From Bacteroidales bacterium UBA1192 (GTDB taxonomy: Bacteria > Bacteroidota > Bacteroidia > Bacteroidales > Bacteroidaceae), in contig DBYG01000048.1 of the NCBI GenBank assembly GCA_002310175.1, positions 38,003-100,305 on the forward strand: a DNA stretch of 62,303 nucleotides, written 5' to 3'. The notes under the pieces were generated by a model that was not told the DNA's origin, made no database searches, and saw nothing but the letters and a program-made list of their open reading frames with translations. The position numbers were made by a program, and so were the translations under genes. Shown here in pieces: positions 60,307 to 62,303 of this stretch. Within the stretch, counting starts at the first letter, position 1. Each line of letters opens with the position of its first letter.

Positions 60307-61245
60307 TCAGCCTATAGGGCCATGCTTATGTTTATTCCAGAGCCCGTATATCTCACTGACATTACCGGCGGTGATGAACCCGTGGATATCGTTCTTTTTC
60401 ATGAAGTCCATCAGTCTTGAGAACTCATCCTGTGTAAGCAGGGCCTGAATCTCAGTATTCTCCTTGCCGCTGTATCCGCCGGTCACTTTATAGAGGCTGC
60501 ATCCGCGGTCCAGTTCTTCAATTATATATTTGCGCAATATCTCATGGCTGGAGGATATGATGCACACTCTTTTACGCTTGTTTATGCTGGCCGTGAAGTA
60601 ATCCACGACAATGCCGTTAATCCATGTACCTATCAGACCTACCACTACCATCCTGAACGGATTAATTATAAAAGCCGTACAACAGATGATTGCCCCCGCC
60701 ACAGATATGGATGCCCCTATGTCAAAGTGAAGGTATTTGTTTACTATCTTGGCCAGTATGTCCAGTCCTCCGGTGGAGGCGTTAATGTGAAACAGAATGG
60801 CCTGTGATGCACTGAGCAATAGCACAAAACAACACAGGTCCAGCCATACGTCACCCATGACCGAAGTTCCATCACTGATAAGTTCAGAAGCCGGCATTAT
60901 TTTTTCCCATAGGTCCATGAGCGGACCTAGAATCATGGCAGTATAAACAGTCTTAAGGCCGAATTCCTTGTCGATGAGCAGATAAGCCATAATAAGCAGA
61001 ATGGCGTTTATGATCAGAATCACAGTTGAAACCTTAACCTGCATTCCAATCATTTCGAAAATACCGCTTATCACAATTGACAGACCTGATATGCTTCCAA
61101 TAATCAGCTTGCCGGGAACCAGAAAATAGTTCACGGCCAGTGCCGCAACAGCCATACCTGCCGTCATTATGAGAAGTTCTTTCCAGAACTTCCATGTTTG
61201 TACCGCGTTCCATGCGACATTGGCAGCATCACTTATCTTGCTCAT
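60307..61245 (-). CDS. YitT/DUF2179-family membrane protein
   Basis: A 312-aa inner-membrane protein. About six helices lie between residues 22 and 215 (LIMTAGMAVAALAVNYFLVP near 25-44), including the conserved NASTGGLDILAKIV near 153-166. The C-terminal DUF2179 cytoplasmic domain spans about 222-300 (KRVCIISSSHEILRKYIIEE). The family has no agreed function; transport is suspected. It follows trpS by 23 bases on the same strand. There is no gap to convergent mutL. Confidence 0.9.
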   Translation of the reverse strand: MSKISDAANVAWNAVQTWKFWKELLIMTAGMAVAALAVNYFLVPGKLIIGSISGLSIVISGIFEMIGMQVKVSTVILIINAILLIMAYLLIDKEFGLKTVYTAMILGPLMDLWEKIMPASELISDGTSVMGDVWLDLCCFVLLLSASQAILFHINASTGGLDILAKIVNKYLHFDIGASISVAGAIICCTAFIINPFRMVVVGLIGTWINGIVVDYFTASINKRKRVCIISSSHEILRKYIIEELDRGCSLYKVTGGYSGKENTEIQALLTQDEFSRLMDFMKKNDIHGFITAGNVSEIYGLWNKHKHGPIG

Positions 61246-61268
61246 TGTAATTGGTTTAATGGTGTCGC

Positions 61269-62261
61269 TTAATAGACTTTGAAGCCAATTATCTGACGCA
61301 CCTCACGCAAAGTCCTGGATGCGCTCTCACGGGCCTTCTCGGCCCCTGCACGAGCTATTTTGTCAAGTAGTTCATTATTGCTGGAGAAATCCCTGATACG
61401 CTCGCGTATGGGATCGGTGGCGGCCACTATATCTTCTGCCAGTTGCTTTTTGAGGTCACCATAGCGAAGTGTGCAGTCATTCCATTTTTCGTTGAAATAA
61501 TTGTAAGTATCGTTGGTGGAAACCACACCAAGCAGAGTGAACAGGTTCTGAATGACCTCCGGTTTCTCACTGTTCGGAATCTGTGGACCGGCATCGGTCA
61601 CCGCTTTCATAACCTTTTTACGGATTACTGATGGTTCGTCACACAGATAGATGCAGTTACCCTCGCTCTTGCCCATCTTGCCAGAACCGTCCAATCCCGG
61701 AATTTTTATTCCGCCCTCCTTGGCCAAAGAGAACGATGCAGGTTCCGGGAAGAAATCCACTTTATACATCTGGTTGAAACGGCGGGCAAATTTGCGTGCC
61801 ATCTCCATGTTTTGCTCCTGATCCTTTCCTACCGGCACCTTATTGGCCTTGTGGATTATGATGTCTGAAGCCATCAGAGTGGGGTAGGTAAGCAAACCTG
61901 CATTTACATTGTCAGGTTGTTTCCTTGCCTTCTCTTTGAATGATGTAACGCGCTCAAGTTCACCCAAATAAGCATTCATGTTGAGATAGAGATATAATTC
62001 AACCACCTCAGGGACATCACTTTGGACGTAAATGGTGGCTTTTTCAGGGTCAAGACCGCAAGCCAGATACTCAGCCAGAATGGTGCGGACGCTGTTCTGA
62101 ATGTTCTCAGGGGTAGGGTGTGTGGTCAGGGAGTGCCAGTCTGCAATGAAAAAGAAACATCTGTATAAATCCTGAAGCTTAATGAAGCTTGTCACTGCAC
62201 CATAGTAATTACCCAGGTGAAGGTTTCCTGTAGGGCGTATGCCGCTGAGAACTGTTTCCAT
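61269..62261 (-). CDS. trpS: Tryptophan--tRNA ligase
   Basis: Class I synthetase charging tRNA-Trp. The HIGH-type signature is GNLHLGNYYG at residues 12-21 and the KMSKS-type loop is GKMGKSEGN near 193-201. LDGSGKMGK and VGKDQEQNMEMARKFARRFN are family landmarks. At 330 aa it is complete. It is the first gene of trpS-yitT. A one-mismatch -7 box, TATCTTCG (62292 to 62285), lies 24 bases upstream. Confidence 0.96.
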   Translation of the reverse strand: METVLSGIRPTGNLHLGNYYGAVTSFIKLQDLYRCFFFIADWHSLTTHPTPENIQNSVRTILAEYLACGLDPEKATIYVQSDVPEVVELYLYLNMNAYLGELERVTSFKEKARKQPDNVNAGLLTYPTLMASDIIIHKANKVPVGKDQEQNMEMARKFARRFNQMYKVDFFPEPASFSLAKEGGIKIPGLDGSGKMGKSEGNCIYLCDEPSVIRKKVMKAVTDAGPQIPNSEKPEVIQNLFTLLGVVSTNDTYNYFNEKWNDCTLRYGDLKKQLAEDIVAATDPIRERIRDFSSNNELLDKIARAGAEKARESASRTLREVRQIIGFKVY

Positions 62262-62284
62262 CTCTTAATAGTTTTTTTATGCCG

Positions 62285-62292
62285 CGAAGATA
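62285..62292 (-). promoter_or_regulatory. trpS -7 box
   Basis: Minus-strand TATCTTCG (62292 to 62285) is one base off TAnnTTTG, the same TTCG variant seen before the tRNA at the other end of the window. The -33 region lies outside or at the window edge. Confidence 0.45.
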
Positions 62293-62303
62293 CTACAAAA
62301 CGC

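Noticed and set aside
1..62303. CRISPR array, insertion sequence, prophage or defence island
   Set aside because: No repeat-spacer pattern, transposase, integrase, terminase or known defence gene was seen; gene order is continuous core genome.

Overview
The window is a gene-dense stretch of chromosome from a member of the Bacteroidetes, most likely order Bacteroidales. Three things point there. Upstream regions repeatedly carry the Bacteroidetes -7 box (TAnnTTTG, often with an upstream TTTG) instead of E. coli-type promoters. Family content includes DUF5683, DUF349, a PorQ-type T9SS protein, OMP_b-brl_3 outer-membrane proteins and Bacteroidetes-style TonB and OstA proteins. Gene blocks such as M23-merR / RSH-mltD-DUF5683-parB-parA, porQ-cmk-ispH, and guaB-PPIases-ostA-mutL match blocks I recall from Bacteroidales. 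A PorQ homologue plus a protease with a T9SS-like tail favours a T9SS-bearing lineage (Prevotellaceae- or Porphyromonas-like) over classic gut Bacteroides; this is an inference. No transposase, integrase, phage gene, CRISPR array, rRNA or pseudogene was found, and there is no gene-free gap above about 190 bp.

Layout. 1-4.3 kb: the 5' end of a tRNA (probably Pro), two small unknown proteins and a large outer-membrane beta-barrel protein. 4.3-10 kb: rsmD with an upstream membrane-anchored unknown, a short RecD-like helicase and alaS. 10-17.3 kb: a cell-envelope and chromosome block (LytM peptidase, MerR regulator, then the minus-strand run parA-parB-DUF5683-mltD-RSH). 17.4-22 kb: lpxB, then rsfS-ftsH-cdsA, then tRNA-Gln(CTG). 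22-28.5 kb: a flippase-like membrane protein with meaB, then ksgA, mgtE and a DUF349 protein. 28.6-35.4 kb: one minus-strand run porQ-cmk-ispH followed by a four-gene L-fucose-type oxidation cassette (aldo/keto reductase, lactonase, FucP permease, zinc dehydrogenase). 35.5-40 kb: tonB, a prenyl diphosphate synthase, an unknown, tatD and an orphan histidine kinase. 40-45.5 kb: yceD-rpmF-era-der, then a secreted M6 peptidase and lptB. 45.7-51.3 kb: tig-clpP-clpX and recQ. 51.3-60.3 kb: a tight seven-gene run guaB - PPIase - lipoprotein - surA - ostA - small membrane protein - mutL. 60.3-62.3 kb: trpS-yitT.

Functionally the region is mostly core: translation (alaS, trpS, two tRNAs, rpmF, rsmD, ksgA, rsfS, era, der), proteostasis (tig, clpP, clpX, ftsH, three PPIase-type envelope chaperones), envelope and LPS (lpxB, lptB, ostA, cdsA, prenyl synthase, mltD), DNA repair and segregation (recQ, mutL, recD-like, parAB) and stringent response. 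The main accessory element is the fucose-type cassette, which lacks a recognisable dehydratase and starts 21 bp after ispH. No wholly new system stands out; the best leads are this cassette, a MutL without its usual nuclease motifs, and several unknown small proteins.
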